Below are positions 10,301 to 17,929 of a stretch of DNA of 64,000 nt, one piece after another. Under the pieces are notes generated by a model, which saw nothing but the letters and a program-made list of their open reading frames with translations, was not told where the DNA came from and did no database searches. Within the stretch, counting starts at the first letter, position 1. The number at the start of each line of letters is the position of its first letter. A program made the translations under genes and the position numbers. This DNA is from Methylobacterium brachythecii (GTDB lineage: Bacteria > Pseudomonadota > Alphaproteobacteria > Rhizobiales > Beijerinckiaceae), in NCBI RefSeq assembly GCF_014196345.1, contig NZ_JACIDN010000007.1:248001-312000 (forward strand), read 5' to 3'.

Positions 10301-12253
10301 GGCTTGCGCGAGTTCGGAGACGACGTCCTCGTACTGAACGGCCGTCAGGATCGAGGGTGCGCGGGCGAGGTAGCGCGCGGCGGCCTCGAACGGGGCTGCA
10401 TCGGGCGGCTCGGCACCCGGCAGAAGCTGCTCGGAATGGAGTGCCTCCGAGAGCCTGCGGCGCTCTGTGACGCGATCGGCACGCTCGGCATCGGCCCGGT
10501 CGGAATCGTAGAGTCCGAGCGACTGGCGCGTATCCGTATCGACGCCGCGCCACCAGCCGAGGAAGGTCGGGAGGTCGTGGGTGGTGATGGCGGTGAGTGC
10601 ATCGTGCGGATAGAGCGACGGCGGCTTGAAGGCGCCGCCGTGCTGTCGCTCGAAGGCGAGGATGCGGTAGCTGAGGATGCCCGCCGCCATCAGGGCATCG
10701 GAAAAGCCTTCCGGGGCGGTGCCGAGATCCTCTGCAATCACTAGGCATTTCGAGCGGTGGCTCTCCAGCCTCAGCACGGCCAGCATCGGCTCGAACGGCA
10801 TGGCGACGTAGGCGCCAGCCCGCGCCGATTGCCCGACGGGAATCAGGAACAAGCGCGCCAGCTGGAAGGCGTGGTCGATCCGGATCGCGCCGGCATGGCG
10901 CATGTTGGCCCGGACGAGATCGCGGAACGCCTTGAGCCCGTCGCGCTCCATCTCCAGCGGGTGGAAGGCCGGCAGCCCCCAATCCTGGCCCTTCGGCGCG
11001 AGTAGGTCAGGCGGCGCGCCGATGGAAACGCCGTTGGCGAAGCGCTCGGGGTGAGACCAGATTTCCGACCCGCCGCGATCGGCACCGACGGCGAGGTCCC
11101 GGTAGAGGCCCAGCCGCATACCGGTATTGAGGGCCGCCTGCGAGGCCTGCTGGAGTTGCCGGTCGGCGAGGTACTGAAGCCAGACATGGTAGCTGACGCG
11201 CCCGGCATTCGCCTCGGCGAAGGCGAGAACCTCCGGCGTGCCGGCCCGGCGGTAGGGCTCCGGCCACTCGCCAAGCCAGTGCGCGCCCTCGGCCTTGAAG
11301 TGCTCGGACAGCGTCTCGAAGATCGCGTGGGATTCGAGGTTTTCGCCACCCTCGGCCCGGAATTCCGCGAAGGCGGCATCAGCGCCGTTGCGCGCCGGCG
11401 CATCCAGCCAGAGCGCTTCCAAAACTGGTGAAAGCACTTCCCAGATGCCGGCATGATCGACCAGCGTGGCGTCGCGCAGAGCATCGAGGCGCGGGCGCAT
11501 GGCGTCGAGCAGCGACTCGGCACGGCTGCCGTTGAAACCGGGAAGCGTGCCGGGCTCGATGTAGAGCGTCTCCAGGAACAGGCGGGACGACGGCGAATAC
11601 GGAGAGATCTTCTCGCGGTCGGTTGGGAAGAGCGCGTGGACCGGGCTGAGGCCCAGGAACGACGCACCCCGCAGGCCGGCATCTGCGGCAGCGCGGCCGG
11701 CATCGGCGAAGGTGCCGATGCCGAGATTGTGCGGCGAGCGCAGGCCGTAGAGCTGGGCGGCGAGGCCCCAATCGCGGGCGCCTTCCTCGGCATAGGCGCG
11801 CGGGCGCCAGCAGCGCTGCGGCGCCGCGATGATCCAGGCCTGCGCGCGGCGCTCACCAAGCGTCGCGGTGAGGCGGTGATAGCCTGGCGTGAGCGGCGGC
11901 AGCTCGAAGCTCGGGCCAGTGCCCGCAACGTCGAGACTCGCCCGACCCTCGCTGGCATGGCCGCGCTCATCGACGAGGCGCCAGACGATCGAGCCAGCGG
12001 TGCCGTCGGCGAGAACCGGGACACGCAGGGAGCGACGGGCCTCCGCCGGCAGCAGCGGCGGGATCAGGCCGAGCCGCAACGCCTCGACGCTCGCGAGACT
12101 CCGCGCGACCTCGTCCTCGGTGCCGACGGCGAAGCCGAGGGCCGCGAGCATGCCGGCGCGGGTCTCTTCGGAGGTCTCGACGGGCGTGCCAAAGGCATCC
12201 GTATAGCCCTTGGCGATGCCGACGAGGTCGGCGAGGCGGGTCAGATCGCTCAT
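7346..12253 (-). CDS. treY: 4-alpha-glucanotransferase / maltooligosyltrehalose synthase fusion (MalQ-TreY)
   Basis: Fusion protein of 1635 residues. Residues 1 to about 690 are GH77 amylomaltase (MalQ): RIDHAFQLAR, CLVIAEDLGTAPEGF and AITTHDLPTFLGWWRG are the usual landmarks. From about residue 700 (RATYRLQFYEGFTFADA) to the end it is TreY, GH13, which turns the reducing end of maltooligosaccharides into a trehalosyl end: LLVDIVPNHMG, DGLRIDHIDGLADP, FFVVVEKILEPGE and TTATHDTKRGED. MalQ can lengthen short maltodextrins so that TreY can use them, so the fusion is metabolically sensible. The start codon overlaps the treZ stop (ATGA, 12250-12253), which suggests translational coupling. The glgE start follows 56 bases after the stop. 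Confidence 0.94.
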   Translation of the reverse strand: MSDLTRLADLVGIAKGYTDAFGTPVETSEETRAGMLAALGFAVGTEDEVARSLASVEALRLGLIPPLLPAEARRSLRVPVLADGTAGSIVWRLVDERGHASEGRASLDVAGTGPSFELPPLTPGYHRLTATLGERRAQAWIIAAPQRCWRPRAYAEEGARDWGLAAQLYGLRSPHNLGIGTFADAGRAAADAGLRGASFLGLSPVHALFPTDREKISPYSPSSRLFLETLYIEPGTLPGFNGSRAESLLDAMRPRLDALRDATLVDHAGIWEVLSPVLEALWLDAPARNGADAAFAEFRAEGGENLESHAIFETLSEHFKAEGAHWLGEWPEPYRRAGTPEVLAFAEANAGRVSYHVWLQYLADRQLQQASQAALNTGMRLGLYRDLAVGADRGGSEIWSHPERFANGVSIGAPPDLLAPKGQDWGLPAFHPLEMERDGLKAFRDLVRANMRHAGAIRIDHAFQLARLFLIPVGQSARAGAYVAMPFEPMLAVLRLESHRSKCLVIAEDLGTAPEGFSDALMAAGILSYRILAFERQHGGAFKPPSLYPHDALTAITTHDLPTFLGWWRGVDTDTRQSLGLYDSDRADAERADRVTERRRLSEALHSEQLLPGAEPPDAAPFEAAARYLARAPSILTAVQYEDVVSELAQANVPGSTEGHPNWRRKLDRTLEAIAAPGGPLAKLAASLAGEDRGPRSGAARLNSPPPRATYRLQFYEGFTFADAEAIVPYLAQLGISHVYASPLQTARPGSTHGYDIVDHSQINPEIGGAAGFIAFSDALKANGLKLLVDIVPNHMGVGGADNPWWLSVLEWGGLSPFAHAFDIDWERLGANGKLVIPFLGERYGDALEKGTLELKFDEAKGAFSVWHYEHEFPICPLYYPAILNRALAALGEVGDDPSADVLEVSERLRGMGEETNPERRRALPAEAEALKQDLADAVRASPQIAAAIYRALHLLNGNKDYPDSFGPLHRLLESQSYRLAHWRIASSDINYRRFFDVNSLAGLRVEKSDIFRKSHALLFRLVGEGRIDGLRIDHIDGLADPLGYARALQAAVGPGFFVVVEKILEPGERLRPWPVAGTTGYDALNQLDGLFVDQALKPRIQKFYQWATGVDEPYKFQLRGAKAEILETSFASELEVLTGDLKAIADADRRTRDFSLNAIRRALIEIVARFPTYRSYLPPDLDESDVDQEDIQLVEQTVRKAKRWSVLPDRSVHDFAADALLGRIDTTGRGPEPRVILRFRRRFQQLTGPVMAKSLEDTLFYRFSELLALNEVGGDPGEYGIEIPHFHALQAARARDWPNAMITTATHDTKRGEDARSRLLVLSELPEDWARAWDAWRRAAEPHLATIEDEPAPDRNDQWMFLQAILGAWPLELLDGDDAAAIESFRERLDAYAEKALREAKRYSSWVNVDEAYEGAVHALFEKLVAPGSDFLARVRPFARRLAHLGMIAGLGRTVLKATLPGIPDVYQGTEFWDFSFVDPDNRRPVDYGARAEAVSGEAAPADLLANWQDGRIKQATLARLLADRAAHPSFYADAGYQALDASGERANHVVAFLRSADEDGEGDLLVAVPRLVGRLLGDRTWSGDAFRGTRLGVPEGSRWTDILSGAGHSDEDGYLDLGALFAALPFAVLRRTA

Positions 12254-14055
12254 GCCGGCGCTCCGACCAGGAAAACGCCGGTCCAGGGCGGCAGGTGCAG
12301 CGATTGCCGCGACGAGGCGCTCGACCAGATCACCTGCTCGCCGTCGCTCGCAGCGTCGTATTCATCGGTCCCGACATTGGCGACGAAGCGCAGGGTGCCG
12401 GCCTCGAAGCGCCAGGTGCAGTCGATCACGCCCGGTGCGGGTATCGTCGCCTTCGCGCCGCGGAAGCTGGACTTGGTCAGTGGCACCACGGTCTGATGGC
12501 GGATCTGTAGGAGGTTGCGGGTGTCGGCCCAGACCCGGCGATGCGGTTCGCGCTCGGCCTCGCCCCAGTCGATCTTGGAGTCCAGGAAGGTCTTCTCCTC
12601 GGTGGGGTCGGGGATGACCGAGGTGTCGTCGGCGAAGGCCGCGAAGCTCTTGAACTCGCGGCGCCGGCCCTCACGGACCGCCTTGTTCAGGTCCTCGTCC
12701 GGCGCGAAGTCGACAAAGAACAGAAATGGCGCCGAGGCCGACCATTCCTCCCCCATCCAGAGCATCGGGATCTGCGGCGCGAGGAGCAGGCCGGCGCGGG
12801 CCAGGGCCAGCTTCTCCGGATCGGCGAGCTGGCTCAGCCGCTCGCCGAGCGCCCGGTTGCCGACCTGATCGTGGTTCTGCAGGAAGGTGACGAAGGCCGA
12901 GGGCGGCAGGTGGGCGGAAGGCTCGCCGCGCGGATGGTTGTCCAGCGTCTTGAAGGGCTCACCCTGGTAGGCAAAGCCTTCGGCGAGGCAGCGGGCGAGG
13001 TGCTCGACCGGCTTGTCGGAGAAGCTGGCGTAATAGCCGGCATCCTCGCCCGTCAGTAGGACGTGCCAGCAGTGGTGCAGATCGTCCGCCCATTGTGCGC
13101 TGTGCTGGACGGGCTGTCCCTCGCCGTCGCGCTCGAGCCAGCGGGCCTGGTTCGCCTCGTTCTCCAAAATCAGGTGGATGTGCCGCCCGGGCAGTTTTCC
13201 GCGCATGGTCTCGGCCAGTTCGCCGATGAAATGCTTTTCGGAATCGTCGAGGATGGCGTGGACCGCGTCGAAGCGGATGCCGTCGAAATGGTACTCTTCG
13301 AGCCAGTAGAGCGCGTTCTCGATAAAGTAGTCGCGGACGACGCGGCCGCTTTCCTTGCCGTCGAAGTTGATCCCGGCGCCCCACGGGGTCTGGTGGCGCT
13401 CGGTGAAGAAGGTTTTCGCGTAGGCATGGAGGTAGTTTCCGGCCGGCCCGAAGTGATTGTAGACGCAATCGATCAGTACCATCAGGCCCTTGCCGTGGGC
13501 GGTGTCGATCAGATTTTTGAGGTCTTCGGGCCGGCCATAGGCGGCATCCGGCGAGTAGGGCAGCACGCCGTCATAGCCCCAGTTACGCGTACCCTTGAAA
13601 TCAGCGAGCGGCAGCAGCTCGATGGCGGTGATGCCGAGATCGACGAGGTCGTCGAGCCTCGCCTCCAACGCCGCGTAGGTGCCCTCGGGCGTGGCGGTAC
13701 CGACATGCAGCTCGTAGATCACCGCCTCTTCCCAAGGCCGGCCGGTCCAGGCGCCATCGGACCAGACATAGGCGGCGGGGTCGATCAGCTCGCTGAGGCC
13801 GGAGACGTCGTCTGGCTGGAAGCGCGAGGCGGGATCGGGGACGGTCAGGTCGCCGCCGATGCGGAAGCCGTAGCGCGCGCCGGCCTGGACACCCGGTATT
13901 TCGGTGCGGCGCCAGCCGTCTCCCACTTCGGGGATCGCGTGGTCCGTGCCGTCGACGGCGAGGACCACGTCGGCCGCGCTCGGCGCCCAGATCGCGAAGC
14001 GGGCACCAACGTCGGTCAACTCGCTGCCGTAGACCATCGCATGGCTTCGCCGCAT
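12250..14055 (-). CDS. treZ: Malto-oligosyltrehalose trehalohydrolase
   Basis: TreZ cuts free trehalose from maltooligosyltrehalose made by TreY. It has 601 residues, the usual size. The N-terminal E-set/CBM48 domain (about 5-95, starting near GARFAIWAPSAADVVLAVDG) is followed by a GH13 barrel with VLIDCVYNHFGPAGNY, GIRFDAVHAI, LENEANQARW and FLQNHDQVGNRALGERL. ATG 14055 has GAGG about 8 bases upstream; a second ATG at 14037 is possible but has no ribosome site. It is the first gene of the glucan/trehalose operon; the promoter must lie between here and the terminator at 14216, but I could not identify it by eye. Confidence 0.95.
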   Translation of the reverse strand: MRRSHAMVYGSELTDVGARFAIWAPSAADVVLAVDGTDHAIPEVGDGWRRTEIPGVQAGARYGFRIGGDLTVPDPASRFQPDDVSGLSELIDPAAYVWSDGAWTGRPWEEAVIYELHVGTATPEGTYAALEARLDDLVDLGITAIELLPLADFKGTRNWGYDGVLPYSPDAAYGRPEDLKNLIDTAHGKGLMVLIDCVYNHFGPAGNYLHAYAKTFFTERHQTPWGAGINFDGKESGRVVRDYFIENALYWLEEYHFDGIRFDAVHAILDDSEKHFIGELAETMRGKLPGRHIHLILENEANQARWLERDGEGQPVQHSAQWADDLHHCWHVLLTGEDAGYYASFSDKPVEHLARCLAEGFAYQGEPFKTLDNHPRGEPSAHLPPSAFVTFLQNHDQVGNRALGERLSQLADPEKLALARAGLLLAPQIPMLWMGEEWSASAPFLFFVDFAPDEDLNKAVREGRRREFKSFAAFADDTSVIPDPTEEKTFLDSKIDWGEAEREPHRRVWADTRNLLQIRHQTVVPLTKSSFRGAKATIPAPGVIDCTWRFEAGTLRFVANVGTDEYDAASDGEQVIWSSASSRQSLHLPPWTGVFLVGAPA

Positions 14056-14215
14056 TCAGCCTCTGTCCTCAGCTCTCGCGAGATTTTGCCCGGCACGAGC
14101 GGGCACCTCCGGGAGAAGGCCTGCCGTCGCAACTGGTTCCGCGACCGCAACTATGGCGAAGGCGGCCTCCGGCAACCGCAGGGCAGCATGGATTCGCGCC
14201 GAATCTCGCACATGC

Positions 14216-14247
14216 AAAAAAGTCTCCCGCCATTTCTGGCGGGAGAC
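14216..14247 (-). terminator. Rho-independent terminator of the DUF2852 gene
   Basis: A perfect 10-base stem (14222-14231 with 14238-14247) with a 6-base loop is followed on the minus strand by six T (14221-14216). It lies 40 bases past the DUF2852 stop and separates that unit from the treZ operon on the same strand. Confidence 0.9.
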
Positions 14248-14286
14248 CCTACGCGAGACATTCCTTGAATGCCGGCGCCCGATAGA

Positions 14287-14769
14287 TCAGGCGTCGATCG
14301 TCGGGCCACCGCCCTCGGAGCGCTTCTTGGCCATGTAGGCGTCGAACTGCTCGCGGTCCTTGGCCCGCTTCAGCTCGTCCACGAATTGGGCGAAGGCGCG
14401 GCTCTCCTCCTGGAGGGCGCGACGACGCGCTTCGAGGCGCTCCAATTCGGCCTTCCGATACTCGTCGAAGGCCGAATTGCCGGTGCCGGACCGGTAGACG
14501 CCGCGGTCCTTCGCGGCCTCGAAGGCCTTGGCGAACCGCGAGGTGCCCCCCGCGGAGCCGACGTTCCACGAACCGCTTTGGGCGAACTCACGCATTTGGC
14601 CGAGCGCAGGATACCCCGCGATCTTCCACGCAACGTAGGCGAGCGCCGCCGGCCACCAATAGATGAAGCCGATGACGATGGCGCCGATCTCGAGAGAGCG
14701 GCGCGGGAATGGCCCGCCGTGACAGGCGCGGGCGCCCGACCAGGGGGAAGAGGCAGAGGTCGTGTTCAC
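14287..14769 (-). CDS. DUF2852 family membrane protein
   Basis: Protein of 160 residues of unknown function, matching the DUF2852 family common in Rhizobiales. A single membrane segment (about residues 25-50, RSLEIGAIVIGFIYWWPAALAYVAW) is followed by a soluble, charged, probably helical tail containing FDEYRKAELERLEARRRALQ, so it is likely membrane-anchored with a cytoplasmic coiled coil. I chose GTG 14769 because GGAG lies about 10 bases upstream; a start at 14823 would place a non-hydrophobic Cys/His-rich leader across the palindrome at 14786-14808. It follows the TetR gene by 60 bases on the same strand and ends at a strong terminator. Confidence 0.75.
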   Translation of the reverse strand: MNTTSASSPWSGARACHGGPFPRRSLEIGAIVIGFIYWWPAALAYVAWKIAGYPALGQMREFAQSGSWNVGSAGGTSRFAKAFEAAKDRGVYRSGTGNSAFDEYRKAELERLEARRRALQEESRAFAQFVDELKRAKDREQFDAYMAKKRSEGGGPTIDA

Positions 14770-14785
14770 GGATGTTCGCTCCGGG

Positions 14786-14808
14786 TGTGAATGTGAACAA
14801 CATTCACA
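14786..14808. promoter_or_regulatory. 23-base palindrome, candidate TetR operator
   Basis: Two perfect 9-base arms, TGTGAATGT and ACATTCACA, flank the 5-base centre GAACA. It lies between the tetR stop and the DUF2852 start, 17 bases before the GTG. Its size and symmetry fit a dimeric TetR-type repressor, but the binding protein is inferred only from adjacency. Confidence 0.5.
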
Positions 14809-14829
14809 TGCGCAACCGCACATCGCGTT

Positions 14830-15468
14830 TCAAGAGGCGGGATCGAAGCCGGCTTTCGGATTCGTATCTCCGGCTCCAGCGCCATGGACCAGCGCGAGCA
14901 CGCCGGCGCGCAACAGCTCGTATTTGTCCGGCCCGGTCTTCGGCAGCTGGCCCGAGGCGGCGAGGGTCGCGATGCCGTGCGAAAGCGCCCAGACCTCCAG
15001 CGCGATGAAGCGCGGGTCGACGCCGCCGAAACCGTCGGGAAAGGTCGCCTTCAGCGCCTCGACGAGCAGATCGAACGGATTGGGCCGGTCGGGGTTCGGC
15101 GCCGCGCTGCGCACCTCGAAGATCGCGGCGTAGTAGCCGGGCTCTTCCTCGGCGAAGGCGAGATAGGCCTCGCCCATGCGGGTGAAGCGTTCGAGCGGCG
15201 TGCCACGTCCGGTCAGTGCTCGCGCGAGGCGCCCCGCCAAGTCCTTGAAGCCGCGCCCGGCCACCTCTTCGAGCAGCGCCTCGCGGCCGCGGAAATGGCG
15301 ATAGAGCGCGGCCGGCGTCACGCCGACGAGCCGGGCGGCATCGACCAGGGTGAAGCCCCCGACACCACGTTCGGCAATGAAGCGGCGGGCCGCCTCGATC
15401 AGCGCCTCTTTCAGATTGCCGTGGTGGTAGCTGCGCCGGTCTTCCGGCCGCTCGCGCCAGGGTCGCAC
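14830..15468 (-). CDS. TetR/AcrR family transcriptional regulator, WHG-type C-terminal domain
   Basis: Regulator of 212 residues. The N-terminal helix-turn-helix spans about residues 13-60 (HHGNLKEALIEAARRFIAERG, then VDAARLVGVTPAALYRHFRGREALLEE). The C-terminal half (about 75-195) resembles the TetR_C_13/WHG ligand domain, with YLAFAEEEPGYYAAIFE. The start is GTG 15468, preceded by GAGGAGA at the right distance. It is followed by the DUF2852 gene after a palindrome that could be its operator. The ligand is unknown. It is divergent from the Zur-controlled unit at 15664. Confidence 0.88.
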   Translation of the reverse strand: MRPWRERPEDRRSYHHGNLKEALIEAARRFIAERGVGGFTLVDAARLVGVTPAALYRHFRGREALLEEVAGRGFKDLAGRLARALTGRGTPLERFTRMGEAYLAFAEEEPGYYAAIFEVRSAAPNPDRPNPFDLLVEALKATFPDGFGGVDPRFIALEVWALSHGIATLAASGQLPKTGPDKYELLRAGVLALVHGAGAGDTNPKAGFDPAS

Positions 15469-15629
15469 GAAAACCGTCTCCTCGGTTCGCCGGGCGCATG
15501 CCCGATCAGGAAAGCCGCTTGAAAGGGTGAGGTTGCACGTGATCGCAACGAACGGCCAGCGCTTTGCGGCCCCGATGTCGACAAGTGCACGCTTTCCGAC
15601 GCCAGCTGTTGACAGATCGGCACGTTAGC

Positions 15630-15648
15630 AATGTTATAGTATTACATT
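15630..15648 (+). promoter_or_regulatory. Zur box upstream of COG0523 gene
   Basis: The 19-base near-palindrome AATGTTATAGTATTACATT matches its own reverse complement at 16 of 19 positions and resembles the alphaproteobacterial Zur operator (ATGTTATAATATAACAT-like). It ends 15 bases before the ATG at 15664, so zinc-bound Zur would block this promoter. COG0523 genes are established Zur targets. Confidence 0.85.
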
Positions 15649-15663
15649 TTTGGTGAGACAGAC

Positions 15664-16881
15664 ATGGCATCGCCCGACACCCGCCTCCCGGTCACCGTGC
15701 TTTCGGGCTTTCTCGGAGCCGGGAAAACCACTCTGCTGAATCACGTTCTGGGCAACCGCGAGGGCCGGCGGGTCGCGGTGATCGTCAACGACATGAGCGA
15801 GGTGAACATCGACGCCGACCTAGTCCGCGGAGGCGACGCCAACCTGTCCCGCACGGACGAGCGGCTCGTGGAGATGACCAACGGTTGCATTTGCTGCACG
15901 CTGCGCGACGACCTGCTGGCCGAGGTGCGCCGACTCTCCGAGGAGGGCCGCTTCGACTACCTGCTGATCGAGGGCACGGGCATCGCCGAGCCGCTGCCCG
16001 TGGCCAGCACCTTCTCGTTTCGCGACGAGAACGACCGCGCGCTCAGCGACGTCGCCCGGCTCGACACCATGGTCACCGTCGTCGATGCGGTGAACCTGCT
16101 GCGCGACTACGGCTCCGCCGCCTTCCTGCGTGACCGCGGCGAGACGGCCGGCGAAGAGGACACCCGCACGCTGGTCGACCTCCTCGTCGAGCAGATAGAG
16201 TTCGCCGACGTAGTCGTGATCAACAAGGTCGAGGACGTCTCGGCGGAGCAACTCGCACTGGTGCGTTCGGTGGTGCGCGGGCTCAATGCCGATGCGCGGC
16301 TCGTCGAGACCTCGCATGGCCGGGCGCCGCTCGATGCCATTCTCGATACCGGCCTGTTCGACGAAGAGAATGCGCAGCGTCATCCGCTCTGGTTCAAGGA
16401 ACTCTACGGCGCGCACGAGCACGTGCCGGAGACCGAGGAATACGGCGTGTCGAGCTTCGTCTATCGGGCGCGCCGGCCATTCGACCCCGAAAAGTTCAAT
16501 GCCTTCGTCAATCAGACCTGGCCCGGACTGATCCGCGCCAAGGGGCATTTCTGGCTCGCGACGCGGCCGGACTGGGTGGGCGAGTTCTCACTGGCCGGCG
16601 CCGTTGCCCGCGTCTCCGCCATGGGCTTCTGGTGGGCTGCCGTGCCGCGCGGACGCTGGCCCGACGAGTCCTACTGGAAAAGCCATCTCGAGAAGAACTG
16701 GAGCGAGGTCTGGGGCGACCGCCGCCAGGAACTCGTCTTCATCGGCACCGGCATGGACCGGGACGCGATCACCGCCGCACTCGATGCCTGCCTGATCGGC
16801 TCGGAGCGGACGACGCGGTTCGACCCGAGCGCCTATCGGCGCCTGCCAGACCCTTTCCCCGAATGGCGCCGCGCGGCCTGA
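15664..16881 (+). CDS. COG0523 family GTPase, probable zinc metallochaperone (ZigA/ZagA type)
   Basis: GTPase of 405 residues that probably delivers zinc to client enzymes under zinc limitation. P-loop [16 protein letters not shown] is at about residues 14-30; the family metal site [11 protein letters not shown] (CxCC) is at about 75-85; GTGIAEP and the base-specificity motif NKVED follow; the C-terminal CobW_C domain starts near [11 protein letters not shown] Zur box sits just upstream, which separates it from cobalamin CobW and nitrile hydratase activators. The following 100-residue gene is 4 bases away and probably co-transcribed. The client protein cannot be read from the sequence. Confidence 0.92.
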   Translation: MASPDTRLPVTVLSGFLGAGKTTLLNHVLGNREGRRVAVIVNDMSEVNIDADLVRGGDANLSRTDERLVEMTNGCICCTLRDDLLAEVRRLSEEGRFDYLLIEGTGIAEPLPVASTFSFRDENDRALSDVARLDTMVTVVDAVNLLRDYGSAAFLRDRGETAGEEDTRTLVDLLVEQIEFADVVVINKVEDVSAEQLALVRSVVRGLNADARLVETSHGRAPLDAILDTGLFDEENAQRHPLWFKELYGAHEHVPETEEYGVSSFVYRARRPFDPEKFNAFVNQTWPGLIRAKGHFWLATRPDWVGEFSLAGAVARVSAMGFWWAAVPRGRWPDESYWKSHLEKNWSEVWGDRRQELVFIGTGMDRDAITAALDACLIGSERTTRFDPSAYRRLPDPFPEWRRAA

Positions 16882-16885
16882 GCCG

Positions 16886-17188
16886 GTGAGTTTCGTCAGC
16901 CTCAAAGCGTGGAGGCAGCGCAGCGCGGCCCAAGCGGAGATGCGGGCCACGCTGAAGGCCCGGGTGATCGGGGCCATCTGCCTCGGCCCCGACGATACCG
17001 TGGCGGTCAACGAGATTGCCTGCGCCGATCCGGGCTGCCCGGACATGGAGACGATCGTGCTGGTGATGCGCTCCGGCGAGCCGACACAGGCCTTCCAGAT
17101 CCGGAAGGCCATCGACGCCATCCAGGCGGACGATGTGTCGGAGTTGGTCGCACAGATGGGATCGGTGCTGCGCGATCCTCGCTCCTGA
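16886..17188 (+). CDS. Small hypothetical protein in the Zur unit
   Basis: Soluble protein of 100 residues starting at GTG 16886, four bases after the stop of the COG0523 GTPase, so it is very likely in the same zinc-regulated transcript. A conserved-looking CADPGCPDMET segment at about residues 46-56 has two Cys and acidic residues and could bind metal or a thiol partner. I do not recognise the family with certainty. No signal peptide or membrane segment is present. The context suggests a role in zinc starvation. Confidence 0.75.
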   Translation: MSFVSLKAWRQRSAAQAEMRATLKARVIGAICLGPDDTVAVNEIACADPGCPDMETIVLVMRSGEPTQAFQIRKAIDAIQADDVSELVAQMGSVLRDPRS

Positions 17189-17257
17189 CAGGATCTGTCA
17201 GTCCGGCCGCATAGGACGCCTCCGCCACGCGCTCAGGGCGCGATCCCGGAGAAACCC

Positions 17258-17656
17258 ATGAATTTCGTCTCAATCCGTCTCATCACCGACGACATCAAAC
17301 GGCTCGTCGCCTTCTACGAGCAGGCGACCGGCCTCGCGGCCACCTGGTACACCGACGATTTCGCAGAGATCGCCACACCTTCCTGCACGTTGGCGGTCTC
17401 AACCACGCGGCCGCTCGCGTTGTTCGGAAGCGACATCGCGCGGCCCGCCGCGAACCAATCCGTGATCATCGAGTTCCGGGTCGCAGACGTCGACGAGAGC
17501 CATCGCGCATTGGCCGGATTGCCGAAGTCCGTCGTCCAGGAGCCGACGACGATGCCGTGGGGCAATCGCTCGCTGCTCTTCCGTGATCCCGACGGCAACC
17601 TGGTCAACTTCTTCACACCGATCACGCCGGAGGCGATCGCGAGATTGGACAGGTAG
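17258..17656 (+). CDS. VOC (glyoxalase/dioxygenase) superfamily protein
   Basis: Protein of 132 residues with two beta-alpha-beta-beta-beta repeats: MNFVSIRLITDDIKRLVAFYE at the N-terminus and a C-terminal half ending FRDPDGNLVNFFTP, both typical of the vicinal oxygen chelate fold. GGAG lies about 8 bases before the ATG. The substrate is not predictable; such single-domain proteins include glyoxalase-like, resistance and epimerase members. It stands alone, 69 bases after the preceding gene, and a 273-base stretch after it holds nothing recognisable. Confidence 0.85.
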   Translation: MNFVSIRLITDDIKRLVAFYEQATGLAATWYTDDFAEIATPSCTLAVSTTRPLALFGSDIARPAANQSVIIEFRVADVDESHRALAGLPKSVVQEPTTMPWGNRSLLFRDPDGNLVNFFTPITPEAIARLDR

Positions 17657-17929
17657 CGGTCGCGCACCGTCGAGTGTAACTGCCGCGGCTCATGCAGTCT
17701 CGAAAACGACGGCTTCGGTAGCACTGCGCCACTCCCCGGACAGGTGGAGCGTCAGCGGAGCCTGATCCGGGGGCCAGCCAAAGGACGTCGCGAAGCGTCC
17801 GAACCGTGCACAACGAGCCGCTGACGCGGCCATTTTTCCGCTGTGTCCCGGATCACCTTTCGCTTCGCTCCAGGCGTCCGGGAAGAGGGCGGTATTGCCT
17901 ATCCGAGCAGCCGGAACCCGGGTCTGCTC

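Noticed and set aside
112-13059. Long plus-strand open frames opposite the trehalose operon (for example 112-2136, 3807-5513, 7604-10030)
   Set aside because: The minus strand encodes well-conserved enzymes with complete active sites throughout, so these are shadows caused by third-position GC bias.
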